Assembly (NCBI RefSeq): GCF_007829955.1
Contig: NZ_VIWX01000003.1
Location: 664,788 to 728,787 of the forward strand
Direction: 5' to 3'
DNA length: 64,000 nt
Source: Saccharopolyspora dendranthemae
Lineage (GTDB): Bacteria; Actinomycetota; Actinomycetes; Mycobacteriales; Pseudonocardiaceae
Shown here one piece after another: positions 9,259 to 17,937 of this stretch. The translations under genes were made by a program, and so were the position numbers. How positions within the stretch are numbered: the stretch's first letter is position 1; each line of letters starts with the position of its first letter. The notes beneath the pieces are model-generated. The model was not told where the DNA came from and did not search any database. It saw nothing but the letters and a program-made list of their open reading frames with translations.

Positions 9259-10389
9259 ATGTGCGTGCGCATCGCGATCGTGACCGAGAGCTTCCTGCCG
9301 CAGATCAACGGAGTGACGAACTCGGTGTTGCGGGTGCTGGAGCACTTGCGTCGTCGAGGCGACCAGGCCCTGGTCATCGCGCCCGGACCCGGCCCGAACG
9401 AGTACGCGGGCTTCCCCGTCATCAGGCTGCCCGCGGTGGACCTGCCGGTGGTGTCCTCGCTGCCCATCGGGTTCCCGAGCCGCCGCGTGCTGCGCGGTCT
9501 CCAGGAGTTCGGACCCGACGTGGTGCACCTGGCCTCACCGTTCGTGGTGGGGGCGCGGGGGCTCAACGCGGCTCGCCGGCTGGGCGTTCCGACGGTCGCC
9601 GTTTACCAGACCGACGTGGCGGGATTCGCCGAGTCCTACGGGCTCGGGCTGACCGCGAAGGCGGCGTGGAAGTGGATCCGTCGCCTGCACTGCCACGCCG
9701 ACCGCACGCTCGCCCCCTCGACGTGGGCGGTGGAGACGCTGCGGGAGCACGGCATTCCGCGCGTGCACCGCTGGGGCCGCGGCGTGGACACCGACCGGTT
9801 CACCCCGGGCAAGCGCGATGCCGGGCTGCGCTCGGAGCTGGCCCCGAACGGCGAGCTGCTGGTGGGTTACGTCGGCCGGTTGGCGCCGGAGAAGCGCATC
9901 GAGCGGCTCGCCGAGCTGGACGGCACGCCGGGCGTGCGGGTGGTCGTGGTCGGCGACGGGCCGGAGCGTGAGCGGCTGCGCGAGGAGCTGCCGAACGCGG
10001 CGTTCCTCGGCCAGCGCACCGGTGACGAGCTGGCACGCCTCTACGCGAGTTTCGACGTGTTCGTGCACACCGGTCCGCACGAGACGTTCTGCCAGGCCGT
10101 GCAGGAGGCGATGGCCTCCGGCGTCCCGGTCGTCGCGCCCGATGCCGGCGGGCCTCGCGACCTCGTCGACGTGGGCCGCACCGGATACCTGCTGCCCGCG
10201 CACGACGACGCCGAGCACGCGGCTGCGCTGCGCAGGGCCATCTCCGAGCTGCGCGACCCGGCGCTGCGCGAGCGCTTCGGCATCCACGCCCGCAACGCCG
10301 TCGCGGGTCGCACCTGGCCCGCGCTGTGCCGCCAGCTGGTGGATCACTACGCGGCGGTCAGCGGGTACGTCGAGTCGGCAGCTGCCTGA
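9259..10389 (+). CDS. mgtA: GT4 mannosyltransferase, MgtA/PimB-type
   Basis: A 376-residue GT-B fold retaining glycosyltransferase. The N-terminal domain opens with RIAIVTESFLPQINGVTNSV; the C-terminal nucleotide-sugar domain has YVGRLAPEKRIERL, GDGPERERL, and the acceptor/donor motif EAMASGVPVVAPDAGGPRDLV. Homologues use GDP-mannose to mannosylate glycolipids (the GlcAGroAc2 mannosyltransferase MgtA, formerly called PimB, in mycobacteria and corynebacteria). In M. tuberculosis mgtA (Rv0557) also lies directly before menG/ubiE, and that order supports the call. The ATG at 9259 is used; GTG at 9265 would also fit. Confidence 0.82.
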   Translation: MCVRIAIVTESFLPQINGVTNSVLRVLEHLRRRGDQALVIAPGPGPNEYAGFPVIRLPAVDLPVVSSLPIGFPSRRVLRGLQEFGPDVVHLASPFVVGARGLNAARRLGVPTVAVYQTDVAGFAESYGLGLTAKAAWKWIRRLHCHADRTLAPSTWAVETLREHGIPRVHRWGRGVDTDRFTPGKRDAGLRSELAPNGELLVGYVGRLAPEKRIERLAELDGTPGVRVVVVGDGPERERLREELPNAAFLGQRTGDELARLYASFDVFVHTGPHETFCQAVQEAMASGVPVVAPDAGGPRDLVDVGRTGYLLPAHDDAEHAAALRRAISELRDPALRERFGIHARNAVAGRTWPALCRQLVDHYAAVSGYVESAAA

Positions 10390-10411
10390 ACCTGCTCCGG
10401 ATCGGGCCACG

Positions 10412-10417
10412 TACGCT
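10412..10417 (+). promoter_or_regulatory. Predicted -10 box before menG
   Basis: TACGCT ends 6 nt before the GTG at 10424, consistent with a leaderless menG transcript starting in the 34-bp gap after mgtA. No confident -35 was found. Confidence 0.35.
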
Positions 10418-10423
10418 TCGGGT

Positions 10424-11113
10424 GTGTCTCGGGCAGGCTTGGACAAGAACCCTCGCGAAGTCGCGGCGATGTTCGACGGCGTCGCGCGTCGGTACGACCT
10501 GACCAACACCGTGCTGTCCTTCGGGCAGGACCGGCGCTGGCGGAAGGTGACCCGGCAGCTGCTCGCGCCCCAGAAGGACGAGCGGATCCTGGACCTCGCT
10601 GCGGGCAGCGGTGTTTCGACCGTGGAGTTCGCCAGGGCCGGTGCCTACTGCGTCGCGGCGGACTTCTCGCTGGGCATGCTCTCGGTCGGCAAGGACCGCG
10701 GCGTGCCCCTGGTGGCCGCCGACGCCCTGAACCTGCCGTTCGCCGACGACGCGTTCGACGCGGCGACGATCTCCTTCGGCCTGCGCAACCTCGCCGACAC
10801 GGTCGCCGGGTTGCAGGAGATGCGGCGCGTGGTCCGGCCCGGCGGGCGACTGGTCGTGTGCGAGTTCTCCACCCCGACCTGGCAGCCCTTCCGCGGCGTC
10901 TACATGAACTACCTGATGCGCGCGCTGCCCCCGATCGCCCGCGCGGTGTCCTCCAACCCGGACGCCTACGTCTACCTGGCCGAGTCGATCCGATCCTGGC
11001 CTGACCAGCGCGCCCTCGCCGAGCTCATCGGCGAAGCCGGCTGGACCGACACCACCTGGAAGAACCTCACCAGCGGTGTCGTCACCATCCACCACGCCAA
11101 GAACCCCGCCTAG
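10424..11113 (+). CDS. menG: Demethylmenaquinone methyltransferase MenG
   Basis: A class I SAM-dependent methyltransferase of the UbiE family that methylates demethylmenaquinone in the last step of menaquinone synthesis. The 229-residue product starts with DKNPREVAAMFDGVARRYDLTN, typical of MenG/UbiE. The SAM-binding motif is LDLAAGSGVSTVEFARAGAY, and the family signature region includes ISFGLRNLADTVAGLQEMRR and RPGGRLVVCEFS. It starts at GTG 10424, 34 bp after mgtA. Its product feeds the NADH dehydrogenase encoded 6 kb downstream. Confidence 0.93.
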   Translation: MSRAGLDKNPREVAAMFDGVARRYDLTNTVLSFGQDRRWRKVTRQLLAPQKDERILDLAAGSGVSTVEFARAGAYCVAADFSLGMLSVGKDRGVPLVAADALNLPFADDAFDAATISFGLRNLADTVAGLQEMRRVVRPGGRLVVCEFSTPTWQPFRGVYMNYLMRALPPIARAVSSNPDAYVYLAESIRSWPDQRALAELIGEAGWTDTTWKNLTSGVVTIHHAKNPA

Positions 11114-11196
11114 GGGCTGTTGCGGGCTGAGTCCCACACCTGAAACAGCGGCTCCGCCGCACTCCTCACAAGCTCTTAGGAACCGCTCCGAAGACT

Positions 11197-12108
11197 CTAG
11201 GCCCAGGTCGTTTCGGGGGTGTTCGGTCGCGTCTGGGTGAGCGCCGCGATGAACGCCCGGGTGGCCGGGGGCAGCGGGTGGTCCGGGGCGCGGATCACCG
11301 CGATGCGGCGGTGCGTTTCGGGCGCGGCGAGGGGGACGTGCGCGAGTGCCGCGAAGGCGACCAGGGGCAGGACCATCCCGGGCATCGCCGCGGCACCCAG
11401 GCCCGCTGCCACGAGGCCGGCGACGGCGGTGATGTTGCCGGATTCCAGGACCACGTCGGGATGCGCTCGCGCAGCGGTGAAGGCGCGGTCGGCGTGCTGC
11501 CGGATGCTGGAGTTCGACGCGAACGCGATGTGCGGTTCGGTCGCCAGCTCCGCCCAGGTCAGCGACTCGCGTGAGGCGAAGCGGTGCTCCGGCGGGAACA
11601 CCGCGCACATCCGGTCGGTCGCGATGGGGTGCACCGCCAGATCGGGCGGTTCGTCGGCGACGACGGTGACGCCGAGGTCGGCTGTGCCGGCCCTGATCTT
11701 CGCCAGCACCTCGTCGGACATGCCGTCCTCGATCGACAGCTCCACGTCGGGATGCTCCGAGTGGTAGGCGGAGACGGCCGAGGGCAGCAGGACGGCCGCC
11801 ATCGACGGCAGCGCCGCGACCCGGACCCGTCCGCGGGTACCGGCGAGGAAGCCGCGGAAGTGGTTGATCCCGGAGTCGAAGGAATCCACGACCCGCCGCG
11901 CGACCAGGCAGAACTCGGCGCCTTCCGGGGTCGTGACCAAGTGGCGCGTGGTGCGCTGGAACAGCGTGATGCCGAGTCGTCGCTCCACGTCGCGCACCGC
12001 GCGGCTGATCGAGGACTGCGCCAGGTGCAGCTGCTCGGCGGCCGGGGTGAACCCGCCGGTGTCGTGCACCGCGAGAACCAGCCGGAGCTGCTGCACCGTC
12101 AGATCCAT
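11197..12108 (-). CDS. LysR-family transcriptional regulator
   Basis: A 303-residue LTTR with an N-terminal winged helix-turn-helix (MDLTVQQLRLVLAVHDTGGF, then AAEQLHLAQSSISRAVRDVE at about residues 20-40) and a periplasmic-binding-protein-like effector domain beginning near residue 88 (TRGRVRVAALPSMAAVLLP). It is divergent from the CitMHS transporter gene across a 103-bp spacer with an A/T-rich patch, the usual layout for an LTTR controlling its neighbour. The ligand is probably the carboxylate handled by that operon (inference). ATG 12108 is preferred; ATG 12114 is two codons earlier. Confidence 0.85.
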   Translation of the reverse strand: MDLTVQQLRLVLAVHDTGGFTPAAEQLHLAQSSISRAVRDVERRLGITLFQRTTRHLVTTPEGAEFCLVARRVVDSFDSGINHFRGFLAGTRGRVRVAALPSMAAVLLPSAVSAYHSEHPDVELSIEDGMSDEVLAKIRAGTADLGVTVVADEPPDLAVHPIATDRMCAVFPPEHRFASRESLTWAELATEPHIAFASNSSIRQHADRAFTAARAHPDVVLESGNITAVAGLVAAGLGAAAMPGMVLPLVAFAALAHVPLAAPETHRRIAVIRAPDHPLPPATRAFIAALTQTRPNTPETTWA

Positions 12109-12121
12109 GCCCATGACGCAT

Positions 12122-12138
12122 GAATTTATCAATTATTC
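12122..12138. promoter_or_regulatory. Candidate LysR operator / promoter patch
   Basis: GAATTTATCAATTATTC is an imperfect dyad (GAAT-N9-ATTC) in the only strongly A/T-rich stretch of the divergent spacer, 14 bp upstream of the regulator's start. It could hold the LTTR box and the regulator's -10. TTGACC at 12143-12148 is a possible -35 for the transporter. This assignment rests on position and base composition only. Confidence 0.4.
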
Positions 12139-12211
12139 GTGCTTGACCGGCATGAGCGAGGTGGATCACAGTTCTCCCGTCCGGCCCAACGGCGGTGTTC
12201 GGAGGTAGCCC

Positions 12212-13483
12212 ATGCTCGCCGCGAGCGGATTCCTGACGATCGGCGTGTTCCTCGCCCTGGTGCTCTCGCGCCGGGTGTCGGTGCTCTTCGCGCTCACCCT
12301 GGTGCCGATCGCCGCCGCGCTGATCAGCGGTCGCGGCGCCGAGCTCGGCGAGCTGGTGGCCGATGGCCTGGTCACCGTCGCCCCGGTGGCCATCATGATC
12401 ACCTTCGCGGTGCTCTACTTCAGCCTGATGATCGACGCGGGGCTCTTCGATCCCGCAGTCACCCGCATCCTGCGCTGGGCGAAGGGCGATCCGCTCAAGA
12501 TCACCGTCGGCACCGCGCTGCTGACGCTGCTGGTCGCACTGGACGGCGACGGAGCCTCCACCTTCCTGATCACCGTCTCCGCGCTGCTGCCGATCTACCA
12601 GCGGCTCGGCATGCGGCGGATCGTGCTCGCCGGCGTGGTCTGCCTCGGCGCCGGGGTCATGAACATGGTTCCGTGGGGCGGTCCGACCGCCCGGGCGATG
12701 GCCGCGCTCAAGCTCGACTCGGCGCAGCTGTTCCTGCCGGTGCTGCCGGCGATGATCGCCGGGATCTGCTGGGTGCTGCTCGCCGCGTACCTGATCGGCC
12801 GGTCCGAGCGGAAGCGGCTCGGCGTGGTCAGCGTCGAAGCGGGCGAGCGGGTCAAGCTCACCGGTGCGGACCGGGTGCGGTTCTGGATCAACGCGCTGCT
12901 GACGCTGGCGCTGGTCGGCTGCCTGCTCGCCCAGATCGCCGACCTGGAAGTGCTGTTCCTGATCGCCTTCCTGGTCGCGCTGCTGGTCAACCGCCCTTCC
13001 TGGCAGGGTCAGCAGGAGCTGTTCGCCAAGCACGCCTACAACGTGGTGCTGGTCGTCGTGGTGATCTTCGCGGCGGGCGTGTTCACCGGGATCCTCACCG
13101 GGACCGGCATGATCAAGGCGATGGCCGAGGGCCTGGTCGCGGTCATCCCGGACGCCGGTGGCGCCCTCCTCCCGCTGATCACGGCCGTCGCAGGGATGCC
13201 GTTGAGCCTGGTCTTCACGCCGGACGCCTTCTACTACGGAGTGGTGCCCGTGCTGGCGGAGACCAGCGCGGCGCTCGGCGGCGACCCCGCCGCGATCGGG
13301 CGGGCGGCGATCCTCGGCCAGATGACCACCGGGTTCCCGTTGAGCCCGCTGACCGCCTCCACCTTCATCCTGCTCGGCATGTCCAAGGTCGATCTCGGCG
13401 ACCACCAGCGGTTCATCTTCGGCTGGGCCTTCGGCACCACGCTGGTGATGACGCTGGTCGCGCTGGTGACGGGGGTGTTGTGA
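12212..13483 (+). CDS. CitMHS-family carboxylate transporter
   Basis: A 423-residue polytopic membrane protein of the citrate-metal:proton symporter (CitMHS) family with about 11-12 hydrophobic segments. Typical blocks include LLTLLVALDGDGASTFLITV, MVPWGGPTARAMAAL, and GQMTTGFPLSPLTASTFILL near the C-terminus. It probably imports citrate or a related di/tricarboxylate in complex with a divalent metal. The ATG has GGAGGT (12201-12206) at ideal spacing. The next gene starts at the base after its stop codon, so transporter and AtuA protein are one operon. The substrate is not readable from sequence. Confidence 0.85.
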   Translation: MLAASGFLTIGVFLALVLSRRVSVLFALTLVPIAAALISGRGAELGELVADGLVTVAPVAIMITFAVLYFSLMIDAGLFDPAVTRILRWAKGDPLKITVGTALLTLLVALDGDGASTFLITVSALLPIYQRLGMRRIVLAGVVCLGAGVMNMVPWGGPTARAMAALKLDSAQLFLPVLPAMIAGICWVLLAAYLIGRSERKRLGVVSVEAGERVKLTGADRVRFWINALLTLALVGCLLAQIADLEVLFLIAFLVALLVNRPSWQGQQELFAKHAYNVVLVVVVIFAAGVFTGILTGTGMIKAMAEGLVAVIPDAGGALLPLITAVAGMPLSLVFTPDAFYYGVVPVLAETSAALGGDPAAIGRAAILGQMTTGFPLSPLTASTFILLGMSKVDLGDHQRFIFGWAFGTTLVMTLVALVTGVL

Positions 13484-14773
13484 GTGCGCATCGGCAGTGG
13501 AGCGGGTTTCGCCGGGGACCGCCTGGAGCCGGCGCTGGAGCTCGCGCGGGCCGGAGTGGACGACCTCGTGCTGGAGTGCCTGGCCGAACGCACCATCGCC
13601 CTCGGGCAGCAGCGCAGGCTGGGCGATCCGGATCAGGGGTACGACCCGTTGCTGCGTGCTCGCTTCGAGCGGTTGCTGCCGGTCGCGGTGCCGAACGGAG
13701 CACGGGTGATCACCAACATGGGCGCCGCCCATCCGCTGCGGGCGGGCGAGGTCACGCGGGAGGTGATGACGGCGGCTGGGCTGATCGGCCGCATCGCGGT
13801 GGTCACCGGGGACGACGTGCTGGACCGCCTCGACCTGGAGGCGCCCGCGCTGGAGGACGGGGTCCCGCTGTCCGGGCACGGCGAGATCGTCTCGGCCAAC
13901 GCCTACCTCGGCGCCGAGGCGCTGCTGCCCGCTCTGGACGCGGACGTGGTGATCACCGGCCGGGTGGCCGACCCGTCGCTGTTCGTGGCGCCGATCGCGC
14001 AGCGCATGGGCTGGGATCTCGACGACGTCCCGCGCGCGGCCGCCGCGACGCTGGTCGGGCACGTCCTGGAGTGCGCGGGACAGGTCACCGGCGGCTACTT
14101 CGCCGACCCGGGCCGCAAGGAGGTCCCGGGTCTGGCCGAGCTCGGCTTCCCGTTCGCCGACATCGAGGCCGACGGCACCGCGACCATCGGAAAACCCGAC
14201 GGGACCGGTGGCGTGGTGACGGTCGGGACGGTCCGGGAGCAGCTGCTCTACGAGGTCACCGATCCGGCGGCCTATCGCACGCCCGACGTGGTCCTGGACT
14301 TCCGCGAGGTCCGGGCGGAGCGGGCCGGGGCCGATCGGGTGCGCATCAGCGGGGCGCAGGGGCGGGCCAGGCCGGAGGAGCTGAAGGTCAGCGTCGGATA
14401 CCGCGCGGGCCACCGAGCCGAATGCGGTATCAGCTACGCCGGACCGGGGGCGGCCGATCGGGCGAAGCTGGCCGCCGACGTGGTGACCGAGCGGGTGCGC
14501 CGCACCGGGCTGCGCGTGCGCGCCGACGTGCTGGGGGCGATGGGCGATCCGGACGGCGAGTGCCGACTGCGAGTGGCTGCCCTCGCGGAGGACCGGACGG
14601 CGGCGCTGCACGTCTGCCACGAGGTCGAATCGCTCTACACCAACGGCCCCGCCGGAGGTGGGGGCGTGCGCACCGACGTGCGCGAGGTGATCGGGATCGT
14701 CTCCGCCCTGATGCCCAGATCGGACGTGGAATCGCAGGTCACGACCCTGGAGGTGAACGATGCGACTGCATGA
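13484..14773 (+). CDS. AtuA-family protein (DUF1446)
   Basis: A 429-residue protein with the DUF1446/AtuA signature: IGSGAGFAGDRLEPALELAR at the N-terminus, LVLECLAERTIALG, NMGAAHPLRAGE, ANAYLGAEALLPALDADVVI and TGRVADPSLFVAP. AtuA is required for acyclic terpene (citronellol/geraniol) use in Pseudomonas, but its reaction is not established, and most homologues lie in carboxylate or acyl-CoA operons. The GTG start directly abuts the transporter stop, and the gene overlaps its downstream partner by 14 nt. With a CitMHS transporter next to it, a role in breaking down an imported organic acid is more likely than terpene use (inference). Confidence 0.82.
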   Translation: MRIGSGAGFAGDRLEPALELARAGVDDLVLECLAERTIALGQQRRLGDPDQGYDPLLRARFERLLPVAVPNGARVITNMGAAHPLRAGEVTREVMTAAGLIGRIAVVTGDDVLDRLDLEAPALEDGVPLSGHGEIVSANAYLGAEALLPALDADVVITGRVADPSLFVAPIAQRMGWDLDDVPRAAAATLVGHVLECAGQVTGGYFADPGRKEVPGLAELGFPFADIEADGTATIGKPDGTGGVVTVGTVREQLLYEVTDPAAYRTPDVVLDFREVRAERAGADRVRISGAQGRARPEELKVSVGYRAGHRAECGISYAGPGAADRAKLAADVVTERVRRTGLRVRADVLGAMGDPDGECRLRVAALAEDRTAALHVCHEVESLYTNGPAGGGGVRTDVREVIGIVSALMPRSDVESQVTTLEVNDATA

Positions 14774-15059
14774 GATCGCGCATTGCCGCGCCGGGGACAA
14801 GGGCGATACGTCGATCCTCTCGGTGTTCCCCCTCGACGACGCCGACTACGAGCGGCTGCGCCGGGAGCTCACTGTCGAGCGTGTCCGCGCCCACCTCGCC
14901 GGACAGGTCCGGGGCGAGGTCGTCCGCTGCGAGCTCCCGCTCCTCAAGGCCCTGCAGTTCACCTGCCACCGAGCGCTCGGTGGTGGCGTGACCACGTCCC
15001 TGTCCCTGGACGCCCACGGAAAGACCCTCAGCTCCCGCCTCCTCGCCCTGGACCTCTGA
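14760..15059 (+). CDS. AtuA-like C-terminal ferredoxin-fold protein
   Basis: A 99-residue protein matching the small domain that follows AtuA, fused or as a separate gene: LHEIAHCRAGDKGDTSILSV at the N-terminus, then VRCELPLLKALQFTCHRALG and GGVTTSLSLDAHGKTLS. The start codon lies inside the last codons of the AtuA gene (14-nt overlap), implying translational coupling and probably a complex with AtuA. It is the last gene of the transporter-AtuA operon; a long-stem hairpin element starts 28 bp after its stop. Confidence 0.82.
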   Translation: MRLHEIAHCRAGDKGDTSILSVFPLDDADYERLRRELTVERVRAHLAGQVRGEVVRCELPLLKALQFTCHRALGGGVTTSLSLDAHGKTLSSRLLALDL

Positions 15060-15086
15060 GCCGCGCGGGGCCGTGCCTCGCCCGGT

Positions 15087-15154
15087 CCCAGTTTTAGTCC
15101 AAACTGAGCCGACATTTCGGGCACGAAGGCTCCTCGGTTTGGACTAAAACTGGG
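15087..15154 (+). repeat. Long-stem hairpin element, copy 1
   Basis: CCCAGTTTTAGTCCAAAC (15087-15104) pairs perfectly with 15137-15154; with a T.G pair and GAG/CTC the stem reaches 22 bp. The 32-nt apical part contains a smaller hairpin (TTTCG-GGCA-CGAAG). A second copy at 39853-39930, in opposite orientation on the chromosome, matches in 30 of 32 apical bases. Both copies lie 28-49 bp behind a stop codon and have the same orientation relative to that gene. A 3'-end or terminator-like dispersed element is suggested; no T-run follows. Confidence 0.75.
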
Positions 15155-15269
15155 CTGGGGTGACCCTCGGCGAGGCCCGCGGCGTGGCACCGGAGGGCGG
15201 GTTTCCTCACTCGGGTGGCCTACGGGAAAGGGTCGATCGCGCTGGTGCAGCGGCTTAGACTCGGAGTTA

Positions 15270-15283
15270 GTGAACTCGTTCAC
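15270..15283. promoter_or_regulatory. Palindrome upstream of menJ
   Basis: GTGAAC-TC-GTTCAC is a perfect 6+6 dyad 43 bp before the menJ start codon, in the likely promoter region. It could be an operator for a small HTH regulator. No second copy was noticed in the window. Confidence 0.35.
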
Positions 15284-15325
15284 AAGCGGGTTCGCACCGA
15301 GCACTGCACTAGTTCGAGGAGTGTC

Positions 15326-16624
15326 ATGACCAGCGCCACCAGCCGCCGCACACCGGACGATGACGCCGACGTGATCGTCGTCGGAGCCGGACCGGCCGGC
15401 TCGACGGCTGCGACGTACCTGGCCAGGGCGGGACTGGACGTCCTGCTGCTGGAGAAGAGCGTCTTCCCGCGGGAGAAGGTCTGCGGCGACGGGATCACGC
15501 CGAGGGGCGTCAAGCAGCTCATCGACCTGGGCATCGACACCAGGGAAGAAGCCGGCTGGCTGCACAACAGGGGTCTGCGGGTCGTCGGCGGCGGGATCAG
15601 CCTGGAGCTCGACTGGCCCAGCCTGTCCGACTTCCCGCCGTACGGCGTGGTCCGCCCGCGCAACGACTTCGACGACCTGCTGGCCAAGGCGGCCCAGCGC
15701 GCAGGGGCGCGCCTGTTCCAGCAGACGTCGGTCAGCGCCGCCATCACCGACGACCGCACCGGCCGGGTCGTGGGCGTGGAGGCCAAGACCGGTCCCGAGC
15801 GCAAGCCCGTGACCTACCGGGCCCCGCTCGTCGTGGCCTGCGACGGGGTGTCGGCGCGGCTGGCGCTGTCGGTGGGCATCCAGAAGCGCGACGACCGTCC
15901 GATGGGCGTGGCCGTGCGCCGGTACTACACCAGCCCGCGCACCAAGGACGACTTCCTGGAGTCGCACCTGGAGCTGTGGGACAAGTCCAACCCCGCCGAT
16001 CCGCAGTTGATGCCCGGCTACGGGTGGCTGTTCGGCATGGGCGACGGAACGGTCAACGCGGGGCTGGGCATCCTGTCCACCTCGTCGGCCTACGGCAAGA
16101 CCGACTACCGCCAGCTGATGCGGTCCTGGTTGGACGGGACTCCCGAGGAGTGGGGATTCCGCGAGGAGAACGCCACCGGCAAGATCGGCGGAGCCGCGCT
16201 GCCGATGGGCTTCAACCGCACCCCGCACTACCGCAACGGCCTGCTGCTGGTGGGCGACGCGGGCGGCATGGTCAACCCGTTCAACGGCGAGGGCATCGCG
16301 TACGCGATGGAGTCGGCGCGGCTGGCCGCCGAGTGCGTGGTGCACGCGATGGCGCGTCCGACCGAGGCCTCCCGCGAACAAGCCCTCGCCCGGTACCCGA
16401 TCGCCGTCCAGCAAGCGATGGGCGGCTACTTCCGGCTCGGCAATATCTTCAGCAAGTTGATTGGCAATCCCACGGTCATGCGGATGGCCACCAAGCACGG
16501 TCTGCCGCGCCGGACGTTGATGCGTTTCGTGTTGAAGCTGCTGGCAAATCTCTACGACGAGAAGGGTGGGGACGCCATGGATCGTGTGATCAGCACCACT
16601 ACTCGCGTCACCCCTAGCGCGTGA
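15326..16624 (+). CDS. menJ: Geranylgeranyl reductase-family FAD protein (MenJ)
   Basis: A 432-residue FAD-dependent reductase. The Rossmann motif VIVVGAGPAGSTAATYLARA is followed by LLLEKSVFPREKVCGDGITPRG (the CGD element of the geranylgeranyl reductase family) and a second FAD motif, LLLVGDAGGMVNPFNGEGIAYAMESA. In mycobacteria the orthologue at this locus (Rv0561c, MenJ) saturates one isoprene unit of the menaquinone tail. Its place between menG and the complex I operon supports this over a role in phospholipid or carotenoid metabolism. The ATG has GAGGA 5 nt upstream. A palindrome lies just upstream. Confidence 0.88.
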   Translation: MTSATSRRTPDDDADVIVVGAGPAGSTAATYLARAGLDVLLLEKSVFPREKVCGDGITPRGVKQLIDLGIDTREEAGWLHNRGLRVVGGGISLELDWPSLSDFPPYGVVRPRNDFDDLLAKAAQRAGARLFQQTSVSAAITDDRTGRVVGVEAKTGPERKPVTYRAPLVVACDGVSARLALSVGIQKRDDRPMGVAVRRYYTSPRTKDDFLESHLELWDKSNPADPQLMPGYGWLFGMGDGTVNAGLGILSTSSAYGKTDYRQLMRSWLDGTPEEWGFREENATGKIGGAALPMGFNRTPHYRNGLLLVGDAGGMVNPFNGEGIAYAMESARLAAECVVHAMARPTEASREQALARYPIAVQQAMGGYFRLGNIFSKLIGNPTVMRMATKHGLPRRTLMRFVLKLLANLYDEKGGDAMDRVISTTTRVTPSA

Positions 16625-16816
16625 CGCCGAGTGTCTGGTCAGATGTCCCGGCAAGGGTGAGACAAGTCATAAAGTTAGGTACGCCTCACTACGGAGCCGA
16701 TTCGGGCGACCGCATAGAGTGCGGACCTGATGCCTGAGGCGTGACCTGCGTCTCGGCGGGGACTGGCGATGTGTGTTCCGGGTCACGAACCCGGAACCGG
16801 TTGGAGGGGAGCAAAG

Positions 16817-17182
16817 GTGCTCGACCCGTACATCCCGTTGGTGCTGTTGTTCGCGCTGGCACTGGGTTTCGCGGTGTTCTCGGTCGCGATCGCGCCGCTC
16901 GTCGGTCCCCGTCGCTACAACAAGGCGAAGCTCGATGCCTACGAGTGCGGCATCGAGCCCTCGCCGCAGCCCGTCATCGGCGGCGGCCGGATGCCGGTCG
17001 CCTACTACCTGACCGCGATGTTGTTCATCCTCTTCGACATCGAGATGGTCTTCCTCTACCCGTTCGCGGTCTCCGCAGACGCCCTGGGGATGTTCGGCGT
17101 CATCGAGATCGTGCTGTTCATCGCGACCGTCGGCTTCGCCTACATCTACGTCTGGCGGAGAGGCGGCCTGGACTGGAACTGA
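16817..17182 (+). CDS. nuoA: NADH-quinone oxidoreductase subunit A
   Basis: A 121-residue membrane subunit of complex I with three hydrophobic segments and the conserved loop KLDAYECGIEPSPQPVIGG, whose Cys is a landmark of the quinone-site region. GTG 16817 is set by GGAGGGG at 16803-16809. It is the first gene of a 14-gene nuo operon; TAGAGT at 16715-16720 is a weak candidate -10. The complex transfers electrons from NADH to the menaquinone made by the enzymes encoded upstream and pumps protons. Confidence 0.95.
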   Translation: MLDPYIPLVLLFALALGFAVFSVAIAPLVGPRRYNKAKLDAYECGIEPSPQPVIGGGRMPVAYYLTAMLFILFDIEMVFLYPFAVSADALGMFGVIEIVLFIATVGFAYIYVWRRGGLDWN

Positions 17183-17265
17183 CCGGAGCGCGACCGCCCG
17201 GTCCTCCGGGCGCCTGAGACGAACTACAGGTACTAGCCGCAAGGACGCGGGAAGGAGTGCCGGCG

Positions 17266-17933
<668 letters not shown>

Positions 17934-17937
<4 letters not shown>

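Noticed and set aside
10358..14800. Very long open frame on the minus strand across mgtA-menG-LysR-CitMHS-AtuA
   Set aside because: It runs opposite to well-identified genes, has His/Arg/Gly-rich composition without domains, and is the usual side effect of G/C-biased third codon positions. Similar antisense frames throughout the window were rejected for the same reason.
16673..16692. Possible iron-box (TTAGGTACGCCT) upstream of nuoA
   Set aside because: Only one half resembles the IdeR/DtxR site; the second half does not complete the dyad.
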